DNA of 64,000 bases, from contig CAWCPX010000002.1 in NCBI GenBank assembly GCA_963797605.1, forward strand, positions 124,001 to 188,000, written 5' to 3'. Made by a program: the position numbers and the translations under genes. Within the stretch, counting starts at the first letter, position 1. Every line of letters begins with the position of its first letter. Positions 63,226 through 64,000 of this stretch are shown here, piece by piece. The notes beneath the pieces are model-generated. The model was not told the DNA's origin. It saw nothing but the letters and a program-made list of their open reading frames with translations, and ran no database searches. The stretch is from DASQPR01 sp963797605. Its GTDB lineage: Bacteria; Actinomycetota; Actinomycetes; Mycobacteriales; Micromonosporaceae.

Positions 63226-64000
63226 TCACGCCGGCGCGGGTCGGCCTGACCCGCGCTCGGCGCCGAAGACGGCCCGTAGAGCCAATTCCTGGTCGACTAC
63301 ACCGGCCAGCCGGCGCACGCCCTCACGGATGCGCTCCGGGGGCGGGAAGCAATACGACAGGCGGAGGTGGGCCGCGCCGGTGCCGTCGGCGTAGAACCCG
63401 GTGCCGGGCACGTACGCGACCCGCTCGGCGATCGCGCGCGGCAGCATCTCCTTCGAGTGCAGCCCGTCGGGCAGCGTGACCCAGATGTAGAAGCCGCCGC
63501 TCGGGGACGGTCCAGCGGGTCCCGGCCGGCATCAGGTCGGTCAAGCGACTCCAGGGCCGCGTCCCGCCGTTCGCGGTAGGCCTCCCGGAACGTCTTCAGC
63601 TGCTCCTGCCACGGCATCGTCGCGAAGTACGTCGAGATCGCGGACTGGGCGAACGCGCTCGGGCACAGGATCTGCGCTTCCGAGGTGATCACGAGCTTTT
63701 CCCGGACGGCGTGCGGCGCGAGGATCCAGCCGACCCGCAGCCCCGGCGCGAACGTCTTGGAGAACGTGCTCACGTAGATCACGCCGTCGCGCGCCCGGGA
63801 GCGGAACGCCGGGATCGGGTCGCCGTCGAAGCCGAGCAGCCCGTACGGGTCGTCTTCGAGGATCAGCAGATCAGCGGCCTGGCAGATGGCCAGGATCTCG
63901 TCGCGCCGGGCATCGGGGATGCGTCACACCGGCCGGGTTCTGGTGAGCGGGCACCGTGTAGAGGAACTTCGCCCGCTTGCCGGCCCGGGCGACGGTCGCC
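63226..64000 (-). CDS. PLP-dependent aminotransferase, truncated by window end and frameshifted
   Basis: The C-terminal part of a class I/II (2-aminoadipate/LysN-like) aminotransferase. Visible: AKFLYTVPAHQNPAGVT (frame 1), ILAICQAADLLILEDDPYGL after a shift, and VSTFSKTFAPGLRVGWILAP with the PLP-binding Lys in STFSK. The C-terminal small domain LRLSYCFPPPERIREGVRRL reaches the stop at 63226. Start codon and about half of the protein lie beyond the window. Several frame breaks near 63525 and 63920. Substrate not evident; it probably transfers amino groups from 2-oxo acids in lysine or branched amino acid metabolism. Confidence 0.8.

Overview
The window is high-GC actinobacterial chromosome carrying the replication origin. 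Evidence is the order dnaA-dnaN-recF-DUF721-gyrB-gyrA, then DUF3566, tRNA-Ile, tRNA-Ala and a DLW-39 microprotein on one side, and rpmH-rnpA-yidD-yidC-khpB-rsmG-parA-parB on the other. A five-repeat chaplin-like secreted protein and an XRE/DUF397 (WhiJ-like) pair suggest a filamentous, possibly sporulating actinomycete. A Micromonosporales-like lineage is my guess and cannot be proven from the sequence.

Layout. 1-1542: end of a surface-polysaccharide cluster (sugar epimerase, WecB/TagA glycosyltransferase). 1627-4709: two adjacent IS110-family elements with structured left ends; the second has run into the 3' end of an adenosine deaminase gene. 4706-12928: add, unknown proteins, an XRE/DUF397 pair, two PASTA-domain membrane proteins (one with a ten-residue TQ-rich repeat array) and a multi-pass membrane protein. 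12992-18496: a glutamate-cysteine ligase-like enzyme, a YceI/MarR divergent pair and a large XRE-ATPase-TPR regulator. 18559-27215: a leucine/isovalerate-type catabolic cluster (acyl-CoA dehydrogenase, carboxyltransferase, HMG-CoA lyase, biotin carboxylase, TetR) split by the chaplin-like gene and another secreted protein. Two matching TetR-type operators flank the split. 27314-41912: a TPR/HSP90 pair, VanZ, rhodanese, GDSL hydrolase, proS, alpha/beta hydrolase, SufE, DsbA-like, YbaK, DUF6886, peptidase E, methyltransferase and an unknown protein. 41978-57919: tRNAs and the replication core, with oriC between dnaN and dnaA. 58145-64000: parA, parB, parS sites, a HIT-like protein with a disordered tail, D-Ala-D-Ala ligase and a PLP aminotransferase cut by the window end.

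Two properties matter to a reader. First, many essential genes (gyrA, gyrB, proS, rnpA, parA, parB, ddl, htpG-like) contain single-base frameshifts. Those resolved by hand are mostly one extra G, so I read them as sequence errors rather than pseudogenes. Second, at least eight genes have a TANNNT -10 box six or seven bases before the start codon and no ribosome binding site, so leaderless mRNA seems common here.

Replication genes run outward from oriC on both sides. parS sites lie inside rsmG and parA and as a pair behind parB, where they mix with further DnaA boxes, so initiation and segregation signals share about 10 kb.
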